From Verrucomicrobiia bacterium Tous-C4TDCM (GTDB lineage: Bacteria > Verrucomicrobiota > Verrucomicrobiia > Verrucomicrobiales > Akkermansiaceae): a DNA stretch of 60,059 bases. The notes beneath the pieces are model-generated. The model ran no database searches. It was not told where the DNA came from and worked only from the letters and a program-made list of their open reading frames with translations. Positions 8,414 through 15,763 of this stretch are shown in pieces (the stretch's first letter is position 1; every line of letters begins with the position of its first letter). The stretch lies in NCBI GenBank assembly GCA_002304315.1, contig NEUO01000002.1, positions 1 through 60,059 of the forward strand, written 5' to 3'. A program made the translations under genes and the position numbers.

Positions 8414-9565
8414 ATGAAATCCCTGCTCCTGACCTTCGCCTTCGCCGCCACCGCCCTCGCCGCCGATCCGCCGACCCCGCCGGTCCTTCCCATTGGCTCA
8501 CCGGTCCCGGACTTCTCCCTGCCGGGCATCGACGGCAAGACCCACAAGCTTGCCGACTTCTCCACCGCCAAGGCGCTCTGCCTGATTTTCACCTGCAACC
8601 ACTGCCCGGATGCGATCGCCGCCGCCGGCCGGATGCAGGAAATCCACGAGGACTACCAGAAGAAGGGCGTCGCGGTCGTGGCGATCAACAGCAGCAACCC
8701 GGCCGGCCTTCGCCCCGATGAACTCGGCTACGGGGCCTTCGGCGATTCATTTGAAGAAATGACGCCCTTCGCCAAGGACTACGGCTGGACCTTGCCCTAC
8801 CTCTACGATGGTGAAACCCAGGCTCTGAGCATGGCCTGCGGCGCCCAGTCCACCCCGCACGTTTTCGTTTTCGGTGCCGACCGCAAGCTGGCTTACACCG
8901 GCCGCATGGACGATGCCGCCCGCAAGTCCGGCCCGGTTGAAAAGAGCTACCTCCGCGATGCGCTCGACGCCGTCCTCGCCGGCAAGCCGGTCGCCACCCC
9001 GACCACCCGCTCTTTCGGCTGCTCGACCAAGTGGGCATGGAAAAAGGACCAGGTGGCCGCTGACCAGAAAGCCTGGGAAGCCAAGCCGGTGACCGTCGGC
9101 AAGCTCGACGTCGAGACCGCCAAGAAGCTCCGCGCCAATGCTGCAGGCAACATCCGCCTCATCAACTTCTGGTCCACCACCTGCGGCCCCTGCGTCGCCG
9201 AGTTCCCGGAGCTGATCGACACCTACCGCCGCTTCCAGAACCGCTCCTTCGACATGGTCACCATCAGCCTCGACCCCGTCAGCGACGAGGCGAAGGTCCT
9301 CAAGTTCCTCGAAAAACAGCACGCCGCCCTGTCCAAGCGAACCGAGCCGGCCGTCGCAAAGGAAGGTCGCGCTGCCAACAATTATCTCTTCGCCGGCGAG
9401 AATCCCGACCTGCTCGCCGAGGCCATCGACGCCGAATGGACCGGCGCCCAGCCGCACACCGTGCTGCTTTCGCCGAAAGGGGAAATCCTCTGGCGTCACA
9501 ACGGCCAGATCGAGGTCGTCGAACTGCGGCGCCAAATCGTCAAGGCGCTCGAGGGGCTGCCGTGA
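8414..9565 (+). CDS. Exported protein with two tandem thioredoxin-like domains
   Basis: A 383-residue thiol-redox protein with a signal peptide (MKSLLLTFAFAATALAA). The start was moved from 8351 to the ATG at 8414 because the upstream residues are not signal-like. The first domain, from about residue 24, is of AhpC/TSA-redoxin type with FTCNHCP, a CxxC variant common in resA/thioredoxin-like proteins of this phylum. The second, about residues 215-383, is TlpA-like with NFWSTTCGPCVAEFPEL, a canonical CGPC active site, and ends PKGEILWRHNGQIEVVELRRQI. It probably works in the periplasm or at the cell envelope. The 3' end forms part of a perfect 14-bp hairpin. Confidence 0.85.
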   Translation: MKSLLLTFAFAATALAADPPTPPVLPIGSPVPDFSLPGIDGKTHKLADFSTAKALCLIFTCNHCPDAIAAAGRMQEIHEDYQKKGVAVVAINSSNPAGLRPDELGYGAFGDSFEEMTPFAKDYGWTLPYLYDGETQALSMACGAQSTPHVFVFGADRKLAYTGRMDDAARKSGPVEKSYLRDALDAVLAGKPVATPTTRSFGCSTKWAWKKDQVAADQKAWEAKPVTVGKLDVETAKKLRANAAGNIRLINFWSTTCGPCVAEFPELIDTYRRFQNRSFDMVTISLDPVSDEAKVLKFLEKQHAALSKRTEPAVAKEGRAANNYLFAGENPDLLAEAIDAEWTGAQPHTVLLSPKGEILWRHNGQIEVVELRRQIVKALEGLP

Positions 9566-9683
9566 CCTCGAGCGCCTTGGACTGCGGCAGCCTGCTGCCG
9601 CTTTGTTGCCACAGCCTGCTGTGGAGCCAGGCTGATTCGTCAGCAGGCTGACGAGGGAGAGCGGCGGCGGGCTGCCGCAGTCC
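9541..9683. terminator. Nested hairpins between convergent genes (candidate bidirectional terminator)
   Basis: CAAGGCGCTCGAGG (9541-9554) and CCTCGAGCGCCTTG (9566-9579) form a perfect 14-bp stem around the stop codon of the thioredoxin gene. Next, GGACTGCGGCAGCC (9579-9592) pairs perfectly with GGCTGCCGCAGTCC (9670-9683), enclosing smaller CAGCCTGCTG/CAGCAGGCTG hairpins. No T-run follows. The location between two convergent genes supports a 3'-end function, but a dispersed repeat is equally possible. Confidence 0.55.
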
Positions 9684-9690
9684 GAAGCCC

Positions 9691-10701
9691 TCAGCAAGCG
9701 CCCCAGAAATCCCCGCCCTCGACATACCCGGCCTTCGCCGCCAACCCCGCAACCTCTTCTCTCCCCCCGGGCACGCCGACCGCCGAAAGCAGCACTGCCT
9801 CCCGCCAGCGGCGGCCGAACTGCTCCAACCCCGCCACCTCCGCGCCGTGGATCGTCTCCCCGATCCGCCGCGGATGGACATCGAAGAATCCGCACACCGC
9901 GATGTTCTTCGCCTGCAACTCCAGCGCCAGCGTCTTCCCGATCGGCCCCGCTCCGGCGATCACCACGCCGCGCTGCTTCACCGCCGGAATTCGCGACAGG
10001 AAATGGGCCCGCATCCGGTGACGACAGGCATCGCCATAACGCGGATCGCTCCGGGTCAGCCGCCCCGGCGAATCCCTCCACTTCAGCAGCGTCTCCGGCA
10101 CCTTCCCGAAGACCGCACCGCGCTCCAGCATCCGCAGATACAGGTCGTGGTCCTCCGCCCAAGCCACTTCCCGATAGCCGCCCGCCGCCTCGACCGCCGA
10201 CTTCCTCATCAGCGAGCTCGGATGGACCATCGGATTCTCGATGAAACGCGCGCTGGCGATCCGGACGGGCTCCATGAGCGTGTTCACCCAGTCCACGTGT
10301 CGGACCATCCCGTCGCCCAGCGGCGAAAAGATCTCCACCGCGCAGCCGATCACGTCCAATTCCGGCCTCTCGCAGGCCATCGCCCACTGCCGGCTCAGCC
10401 GCTGCGGATGACTCACGTCGTCGGCATCCATCCGCGCCAGCCACTCGCTCGTCGCAGCCCGCCCCGCCGTCGACGAAGCGCCCACCACCCCCGGCAGACC
10501 TTCGTTCGAAAGCAGCCGTATCCGAGAATCCCCGCCTGCCAGCTCCTGCACGACCTCGGCAGATCCATCGGTCGAATGATCATCCACCGCCAGCAGCTCC
10601 CAATCGCCGAAATCCTGCGCCAGCACGCTGGCCAACGCCTCGGGCAAGGTCGCCGCCGCGTTACGGAACGGCATCACGATGGAAATCCGCGGCCGCATCA
10701 T
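9691..10701 (-). CDS. Family 2 glycosyltransferase with C-terminal Rossmann-like extension
   Basis: A 336-residue GT2 enzyme that would transfer a sugar from a nucleotide donor. The N-terminus RISIVMPFRNAAATLPEALASVLAQ and DDHSTDGSAEVV are the classical GT-A nucleotide-binding strand and loop, and ARMDADDVSHPQRL carries the DxD metal site. After about residue 235 a second region starts with GVVIAGAGPIGKTLALELQAKNIAVCGFFDVHP, a dinucleotide-fold signature not part of ordinary GT2 domains. Its ATG overlaps the stop of the upstream CPXCG gene (ATGA), indicating translational coupling. Confidence 0.85.
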   Translation of the reverse strand: MMRPRISIVMPFRNAAATLPEALASVLAQDFGDWELLAVDDHSTDGSAEVVQELAGGDSRIRLLSNEGLPGVVGASSTAGRAATSEWLARMDADDVSHPQRLSRQWAMACERPELDVIGCAVEIFSPLGDGMVRHVDWVNTLMEPVRIASARFIENPMVHPSSLMRKSAVEAAGGYREVAWAEDHDLYLRMLERGAVFGKVPETLLKWRDSPGRLTRSDPRYGDACRHRMRAHFLSRIPAVKQRGVVIAGAGPIGKTLALELQAKNIAVCGFFDVHPRRIGETIHGAEVAGLEQFGRRWREAVLLSAVGVPGGREEVAGLAAKAGYVEGGDFWGAC

Positions 10702-10868
10702 TCTCCCAGCCCGCGGGCGAAAGCTCCGGACTCGTCGAACACGATAAACATCGGACGACAGCAGATCTCGCAGTCATAATCATACTCCGCCGGCAACTCC
10801 TCCGGCGGCGGCATCACGACCTCGAAGGTCTCAAAACAGGTCGGGCACTGAACCGGCACGGTCTCCAT
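10698..10868 (-). CDS. CPXCG-type cysteine-rich small protein
   Basis: A 56-residue protein too short for the ORF track. Read on the minus strand from ATG at 10868 it gives METVPVQCPTCFETFEVVM, then DYDCEICCRPMFIVFD. The paired CPTC and CEICCRP motifs and length match the small 'cysteine-rich CPXCG' family, thought to bind zinc, of unknown function. Its TGA overlaps the ATG of the downstream glycosyltransferase. Confidence 0.8.
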   Translation of the reverse strand: METVPVQCPTCFETFEVVMPPPEELPAEYDYDCEICCRPMFIVFDESGAFARGLGE

Positions 10869-10983
10869 GCACGGAGTTTAGTGGCAAATCGTGCAAATCG
10901 CCAGTTTGACGTCAGCGATTTTAGTGTTAGACCAGTCTGTCGGCGAAGTTCCGACAACCGCCACTAAACCAATTACAAACTCC

Positions 10984-11202
10984 ATGAAAATCCATCAGTT
11001 CCTGATCGCAGCCGCCCTTCCTTTCGTTTTCGCCTCTTGCGGTGAAAAGGTCGAAAAGAAGACCGAAGAAGTGAAGGCGTCTGCCGCCGAAGTCGTGGAC
11101 AAGGCCAAAGACGCCGCAGTCGCCGAAGTCGACAAGGCCAAGGACGCAGCCACCGCCGAGATCGACAAAGCAACGGACGCCGCTGCCGCCGAAGTCGACT
11201 AA
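10984..11202 (+). pseudogene. Small Ala/Lys-rich lipoprotein, probably truncated by an in-frame stop
   Basis: The ATG at 10984 gives MKIHQFLIAAALPFVFASC, a lipoprotein signal with lipobox FASC, followed by repeats of the type EVxDKAKDAAxAE that predict a coiled or amphipathic helix. The frame stops at TAA (11200-11202) after AAAEVD, but it continues open without a shift for 20 further codons (VKDAAAETLQDAADKLKTEE) to a second TAA at 11263-11265. The pattern before it (D followed by K) suggests an AAA to TAA change. The product may be a functional 72-residue lipoprotein or a damaged 93-codon one. Apolipoprotein-like helices of this type are common near the cell envelope. Confidence 0.65.
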
Positions 11203-11279
11203 GTGAAGGACGCCGCTGCCGAAACCCTCCAAGACGCTGCCGATAAGCTCAAGACCGAGGAGTAATCTGCCCCTCTCAA

Positions 11280-11317
11280 CGCCCCGTTGTGCCATCCCGG
11301 CGCGGCGGGGCTTTTTC
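11280..11317 (+). terminator. Rho-independent terminator-like hairpin
   Basis: GCCCCG (11281-11286) pairs with CGGGGC (11306-11311), followed directly by TTTTT (11312-11316). It lies about 15 bases after the second stop of the Ala/Lys-rich lipoprotein frame, which suggests the original gene ended at 11265. Confidence 0.6.
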
Positions 11318-11415
11318 GTTGCCACGACCCGCGTCTCCCTCTCCCGTTTCCCCGCTTGCAAAGCCCGCCCCGGCGCAAGACAGTCATTTCGTCCGAAACG
11401 ACAACCTTTTTGCCC

Positions 11416-12441
11416 ATGAAATCCAGCATCGCTTGGCTCGCCTTACTCGCGTCCACCGGCCTCGGCCAAGCTCAGGGTCCCGCAGGCCCAGCTCCCGTCG
11501 CTCCCTCGGGGGCCTTCGAGGTGAACGCCATCGCGGCCAAGGTCAACGGCCGGGTGATCACCAAGAGCAAGGTCGGCTTCATGCTCTCGCCGATTTTTGC
11601 CCAGCTCGCCGCCCAGTTCCCGCGCCGCGGTCCGGAGTTCGAACGCCAGGTGCTGGAAGCCCGCGAGAAGATCCTGCAGGAGTTGATCGACCGCGAGATC
11701 ATCATCTCCGAATTCAAAGAGATGGAAAAGAAAGGGGCCAATCTTCCCGATCACGTGGTCGACAAGGAAATCAAGCGGCAGATCCTCTCCAACTACGGCG
11801 GCGACGAAAAGCGCTTCCAAGAAGAACTGAAGCGCGCCCGGATGAGCACCGACGGCTACCGCAAGATGACCCGCGAGCAGTTGATCGTCCAAGCCATGCG
11901 CGCCGAGCACTTCGCCGACGCCCCGCCACCGCTCCCCGGGGAGGTCTCGAAAGAATACGCGGAGATGAAGGACAAGATCCGCGACACCACGAAGGACAAG
12001 ATCACCTTCTACAAAATCTTCCTGCCCCGCCAGGATGCCCAGAACCCGCTCGCGAACCCTGATAGCCAACTCGCGCTGGCCGAACAGCTCGCCGGCGAGA
12101 TCAAGGCCGGTGCCGACGTCGCCGAACTCGCGAAGAAGCACTCCCGGGACGCTTTCGCCGACAAGGGCGGCTTCCAGGAGAACCTCCCACGCACCGACCT
12201 CGCCACCGAGTTCGCCGCGATCATCTTCGCCGGCAAGGAGGGCGATGTCCTCGGGCCGCTCGAAGACCCAGCCGGCTTCACCGTGGTCAAGATCGTCGAT
12301 ATCATGCCCGGCCCGGCACCTGCCTTGGACGAGGTCCGCGAGATGGTCGAGGAACGTGTTCGCACCAAAAAGAACTCGGTCGCCTACGAAAACTGGATCG
12401 CCAAGAAGCGCAAGAGCGCGGCGATAGACCGGAAGCTCTGA
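11416..12441 (+). CDS. SurA-like periplasmic chaperone / parvulin peptidyl-prolyl isomerase
   Basis: A 341-residue exported protein that would assist folding of outer-membrane proteins. MKSSIAWLALLASTGLGQAQ is a signal peptide. The track start at 11287 runs through a terminator and was rejected. Residues about 35-180 match the SurA N-terminal chaperone region (IAAKVNGRVITKS, LQELIDREIIISEF). Residues about 195-310 look like a parvulin domain (ITFYKIFLP, AELAKKHSRDAFADKGGF, GPLEDPAGFTVVKI). The immediate downstream gene is pdxA, the same order as surA-pdxA in enteric bacteria, which supports the assignment. Confidence 0.85.
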   Translation: MKSSIAWLALLASTGLGQAQGPAGPAPVAPSGAFEVNAIAAKVNGRVITKSKVGFMLSPIFAQLAAQFPRRGPEFERQVLEAREKILQELIDREIIISEFKEMEKKGANLPDHVVDKEIKRQILSNYGGDEKRFQEELKRARMSTDGYRKMTREQLIVQAMRAEHFADAPPPLPGEVSKEYAEMKDKIRDTTKDKITFYKIFLPRQDAQNPLANPDSQLALAEQLAGEIKAGADVAELAKKHSRDAFADKGGFQENLPRTDLATEFAAIIFAGKEGDVLGPLEDPAGFTVVKIVDIMPGPAPALDEVREMVEERVRTKKNSVAYENWIAKKRKSAAIDRKL

Positions 12442-12460
12442 CACCCGCTGCAGCCACCCC

Positions 12461-13318
12461 ATGCCGCGCATCCTCATCACCCTGGGGGACCCCGCCGGCA
12501 TCGGTCCGGAAGTGGTCGCCAAGGCCCTCGCCTCCGGCAAGCTCCCGGCCGGTTTCGATTTTCAGGTCCTAGGCGACGCGGCCCACGGAAGCCCCGGCTC
12601 GCCCGATGCCCGTTCGGCGGTATCCGCACTTGAGGCGCTCGAAGCCTCTGTTCGAATTCTTAAGGCTGACCCCGACGCGGTCGCGGTCGTCACCGCTCCA
12701 GTCTCGAAAGCGAGCCTCCAAAACTCTGGGTTCCCTTTTCCGGGACAAACGGAATTTTTCGCAGAACGTTTTGGTGTTCATGATTTTGCAATGTGCCTAA
12801 GCGGTCAGAACTTGAGCGTCGGACTTGCCACGATTCACATCCCGCTAGCGAACGTTTCAAAGGAATTGACCCTAGAGCGAATCGTCGCTTCCGGCCGACT
12901 TCTAGCCGGTTTCGCCCGCCGCCGCTTCCGCCGAGACCCACGGATTGCGGTGGTTGGCTTGAATCCCCATGCCGGTGAAGGTGGCCGCTTCGGCGACGAG
13001 GAAGCCCGGGTCATCGCACCCGCCATCGCAACACTGAACCAAGAAATGCCGGGGGTCTTTTCCGGCCCCCACGTCCCCGACGCCATCTTCCGACAAGCCG
13101 CCGAGGGACAATTTGACGCGGTTCTGGCGATGTATCACGACCAAGGCCTGATCCCGTTCAAGCTTCTCGACTTCGACACCGGGGTCAATGTCACCCTCGG
13201 TCTCCCCAAGCCCCGGACCAGTCCCGACCACGGCACCGCCTTCGACATCGCGGGAAAGGATATCGCCCGGCCCGATTCGATGATCCACGCCATCCGCCTC
13301 GCCTGTGAACTCGCCTGA
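12461..13318 (+). CDS. pdxA: 4-hydroxythreonine-4-phosphate dehydrogenase
   Basis: NAD-dependent enzyme of the deoxyxylulose-5-phosphate-independent part of pyridoxal-phosphate synthesis (4-phosphohydroxy-L-threonine oxidation). The N-terminus RILITLGDPAGIGPEVVAKAL is the family signature. VTAPVSKASL, GQTEFFAE, VGLNPHAGEGGRFGDEE, DAVLAMYHDQGLIPFKLL and PRTSPDHGTAFDIAG carry the metal-binding histidines and substrate contacts. At 285 residues it is about 40 shorter than typical PdxA; the missing part is in the N-terminal third, between the first strand and VTAPVSK. All visible catalytic blocks are present, so it is probably active. Starts 20 bases after the SurA-like gene. Confidence 0.93.
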   Translation: MPRILITLGDPAGIGPEVVAKALASGKLPAGFDFQVLGDAAHGSPGSPDARSAVSALEALEASVRILKADPDAVAVVTAPVSKASLQNSGFPFPGQTEFFAERFGVHDFAMCLSGQNLSVGLATIHIPLANVSKELTLERIVASGRLLAGFARRRFRRDPRIAVVGLNPHAGEGGRFGDEEARVIAPAIATLNQEMPGVFSGPHVPDAIFRQAAEGQFDAVLAMYHDQGLIPFKLLDFDTGVNVTLGLPKPRTSPDHGTAFDIAGKDIARPDSMIHAIRLACELA

Positions 13319-13325
13319 CCCCGCC

Positions 13326-14129
13326 ATGCTCTACGACACCACCGCCGATGTGATCCGCAAGGCCCTCCGCGGACTGGACATGGCTCCCTCCCGAGCGGCC
13401 GCGCTTTGCGGCCTGCCGGAGCGCGAGGTCATCCTTGCCAGCCGGGAACCCGCGGACCTCGACATTTTGATCCGGCTGGCCCCCGCACTTGGACTCGCAC
13501 CTCCCGCATTGGCCGGACTTCCGGACTACCAACCACCGGCGTGCCCGCTGGAGGAGATCACCCGTCTGGAGTTGATCTTTGGGGATGAAACCGTCAACGC
13601 TTGGCTAATCGATGCCGGGCTCGGCGAACGGATTCTTTTCGACACCGGAGACGGCAGCATCGACGCCCGGGCGCGCCTCGACGACCTGCCGCGACCCGTG
13701 CTTGCCGATCCGGGGCTCGACGTCTTCATTACCCATAATCACGGCGATCACACCGGCGGATTGCCCGGCCTGAAAGATCTGATCCGCCATCTCCGCGGCC
13801 CGGGCCGAGCGGATCCCATCCAAGCGGGTGACCGAGTGGTCTGTTCCAAACTGACGATCCGCGCCATCGACCTCCCCGGGCATTGCGACCGGGCACTGGG
13901 ATATGTGATCGAGGGTCTTCCTGTCCCGGTCTGCGTCACCGGCGATGCCCTTTTTGCCGGCTCGATCGGCGGCTGTGCTCCCGGCGAACCCTACCGGCAG
14001 GCTTTGGAATCGCTTCGAAAGGAAGTGATGACGCTCCCCGACGAAACCATCCTGCTCCCAGGTCACGGCCCGGCGACCACGGTCGGCAGCGAACGGAAGG
14101 CGAACCCGTTCCTGGCACGGCCGGTGTAG
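13326..14129 (+). CDS. MBL-fold metallo-hydrolase with N-terminal helical (HTH-like) region
   Basis: A 267-residue protein whose C-terminal two thirds form a glyoxalase II-like metallo-beta-lactamase fold: FITHNHGDHTGG gives the HxHxDH metal site, DLPGHCDRALGYVIEG and VCVTGDALFAGSIGG the third and fourth ligands, and LLPGHGPATTVGSE the last histidine. The first 75 residues (ALRGLDMAPSRAAALCGLPEREVILASR) resemble a small helix-turn-helix or XRE-like domain. ATG at 13326 is preferred. A GTG at 13305 overlapping pdxA is possible. The substrate is unknown. Confidence 0.8.
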   Translation: MLYDTTADVIRKALRGLDMAPSRAAALCGLPEREVILASREPADLDILIRLAPALGLAPPALAGLPDYQPPACPLEEITRLELIFGDETVNAWLIDAGLGERILFDTGDGSIDARARLDDLPRPVLADPGLDVFITHNHGDHTGGLPGLKDLIRHLRGPGRADPIQAGDRVVCSKLTIRAIDLPGHCDRALGYVIEGLPVPVCVTGDALFAGSIGGCAPGEPYRQALESLRKEVMTLPDETILLPGHGPATTVGSERKANPFLARPV

Positions 14130-14428
14130 CGGCCGTCTACCTGTCCTTCGTAGCCTTGGTTGGCGGAGAAGGATGACCGCCGCACTTTGTTAGCGAAGCC
14201 ACCCCTACCGCTCGCCTCACGCCCGGTATAGAACCCGCCAATCCGCCGCCTCACCACCACCGGCGGTCGCAGACCGCCGCTACACTACCGCTTGTAGCTG
14301 CCGTCTATGACCGCCGCACTTTGTACACGAAGCCACCCCAACCGCCCGCCTCACCCCCGGCGTAGAACCCGCCCACCCGTCGCCTCCCAGTCACCGGCGG
14401 TCGCAGACCGCCGCTACATTCCGTATCA
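14130..14428. repeat. Tandem repeat of 134-bp period with GGCGGTC/GACCGCC hairpins
   Basis: ATGACCGCCGCACTTTGT begins at 14173 and again at 14307. Each is followed by similar text (GAAGCCACCCC, TAGAACCCGCC) and ends in GGCGGTCGCAGACCGCC, a perfect 7-bp stem with GCA loop, at 14262-14278 and 14396-14412. The period is 134 bases, with a partial unit before the first. The block fills the whole space between the convergent MBL hydrolase and SDR genes, and no gene is supported in it. Confidence 0.8.
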
Positions 14429-15226
14429 CTACCTCCGCGGCCGCGAACTCATCACCAGTCGCATGATGGCCAGCGGAACCAGCGAAATCCCCACCGCCGC
14501 GGCGGCAACCTTCCAGCCGGGATAAACGCGGGGCCGATCCGCCGAAAGTCCATCAAGCGCCTCTCGCACCACCTGCTCCTGGGTGACGTAAAACCACTCC
14601 CGTGCCCCAAAATCGGTCCCGGGCGCGCGCCCGGCAACCTCGCCGAACTCGGTGTGCACCGGACCGGGACAAAGCGCCGTCACCCGGATGCCGTGCTCGC
14701 GGACCTCGATCCGCAGGGCTTCGGAAAAACTGCTGACATAAGCCTTGGTCGCGGCATAGACCGCGAAGTCCGGGATCGGCAGCAAGCTGGCCAGCGAACT
14801 GACGTTGAGGATGGACCCGCTCCGCCGTTCGATCATCGTCGGCAGCAGCGCGTGGGTCAGGTGGGTGAGCGCCTCGACGTTCAGTCGCAGCATCGCCTCC
14901 ACCTTCATCCAGTCGGACGTCACGAACTCGCCATAATCACCCATGCCGGCATTGTTGACCAGCAGGTCGGGCACCAGGCCCTTGGAAAGCAAATGACCCA
15001 CGGCCTGAAGGCGGGCGGACGGATCGGTCAGATCCGCCTCCAGCGGCAGGACGCGCAGGCCTTCATGATCCCGCTCCAATTCGCCCGCCAGCTCCACCAG
15101 CCGCTCCGCCCGGCGGGCGATCAGCACCAGCGTCCCGCAGCGCGGGGCGAGCTGCCGGGCAAACTCGGCTCCGATGCCGGCGGAAGCACCGGTCACCAAA
15201 GCACAGGAGTAGCGGGTCGGCGGCAC
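14429..15226 (-). CDS. Short-chain dehydrogenase/reductase, classical type
   Basis: NAD(P)-dependent oxidoreductase of unknown substrate. From the GTG at 15226 it has 265 residues, with TGASAGIG (cofactor loop) near residue 13, LLVNNAGMGDYG, and the Ser/Tyr/Lys catalytic group in NVSSLASLLP and YAATKAYVSSF. The CPGPVHTEF segment is typical of DltE-like SDRs. A hydrophobic C-terminal helix (VAAAAVGISLVPLAIMRLV) suggests membrane attachment. The longer ORF-track start at 15265 overlaps the upstream gene by 35 bases. GTG is 4 bases after that gene's stop and fits the usual SDR N-terminus better. Confidence 0.85.
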   Translation of the reverse strand: MPPTRYSCALVTGASAGIGAEFARQLAPRCGTLVLIARRAERLVELAGELERDHEGLRVLPLEADLTDPSARLQAVGHLLSKGLVPDLLVNNAGMGDYGEFVTSDWMKVEAMLRLNVEALTHLTHALLPTMIERRSGSILNVSSLASLLPIPDFAVYAATKAYVSSFSEALRIEVREHGIRVTALCPGPVHTEFGEVAGRAPGTDFGAREWFYVTQEQVVREALDGLSADRPRVYPGWKVAAAAVGISLVPLAIMRLVMSSRPRR

Positions 15227-15230
15227 CAGC

Positions 15231-15656
15231 TTAGGAAGCGAGTTCGGCCTGTGGCTGCTGCACATGAACGATCCGCAGCGGCAGGCGCATCAGCAGCTCG
15301 CCGTCGCAGCCGAGGTCGACCGAGTAGATGCCGGCATTCGCGAAGCGGAGGCCCTGCAGGTTCAAGATCACGTTGCGGGTCAGGAACGGCGTATTAGGCG
15401 GAAGCTGCACTTCGAATTCCGGTTCGATCGGCATGTTCTGAGGATCGAGCGGCTCACCGTCTTCATTGATGATGTTGATCGACAGCTTGTGGCGGCCGGA
15501 ATCTTCCTGCGTGAAGCAGAAGCGCAGGGCCAAGCTGCAAGACGGGTGCACCACGGGCAGCGCCCGTGCGGCGAGGGTGTCGAAGGTGCCGGAGATCACC
15601 AGCTTGCCGTTGTAGTCGGCGGCGAAGTCACAAAGGGTGGCAATTTGAATGTCCAT
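15231..15656 (-). CDS. Conserved hypothetical protein, DUF6941-like
   Basis: A 141-residue soluble protein without signal or membrane segment. MDIQIATLCDFAADYNGKLVISGTFDT followed by HPSCSLALRFCF and DEDGEP-like text (NEDGEPLDPQNMP) resembles the DUF6941 family, a beta-rich family of unknown function that I recall from planctomycetes and verrucomicrobia; that assignment is from memory of the motif pattern. It is directly upstream of the SDR gene on the same strand and probably co-transcribed. Confidence 0.7.
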   Translation of the reverse strand: MDIQIATLCDFAADYNGKLVISGTFDTLAARALPVVHPSCSLALRFCFTQEDSGRHKLSINIINEDGEPLDPQNMPIEPEFEVQLPPNTPFLTRNVILNLQGLRFANAGIYSVDLGCDGELLMRLPLRIVHVQQPQAELAS

Positions 15657-15763
15657 GGTTGGATAGTGCTTGGGTCGTTGGGAGCTATCCTCCGGTTTCG
15701 GAGGCGGAGGGTATTTGGCGGCAAAGCGGTGCCGCGTCCAGCCCCGAAAGCGTGACGCTGCCG

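Noticed and set aside
10906-10932. Sigma-70 promoter TTGACG...TTAGAC upstream of the small lipoprotein
   Set aside because: TTGACG is a good -35 but the best -10 candidate is 15 bases away and poor, so not listed as a feature.
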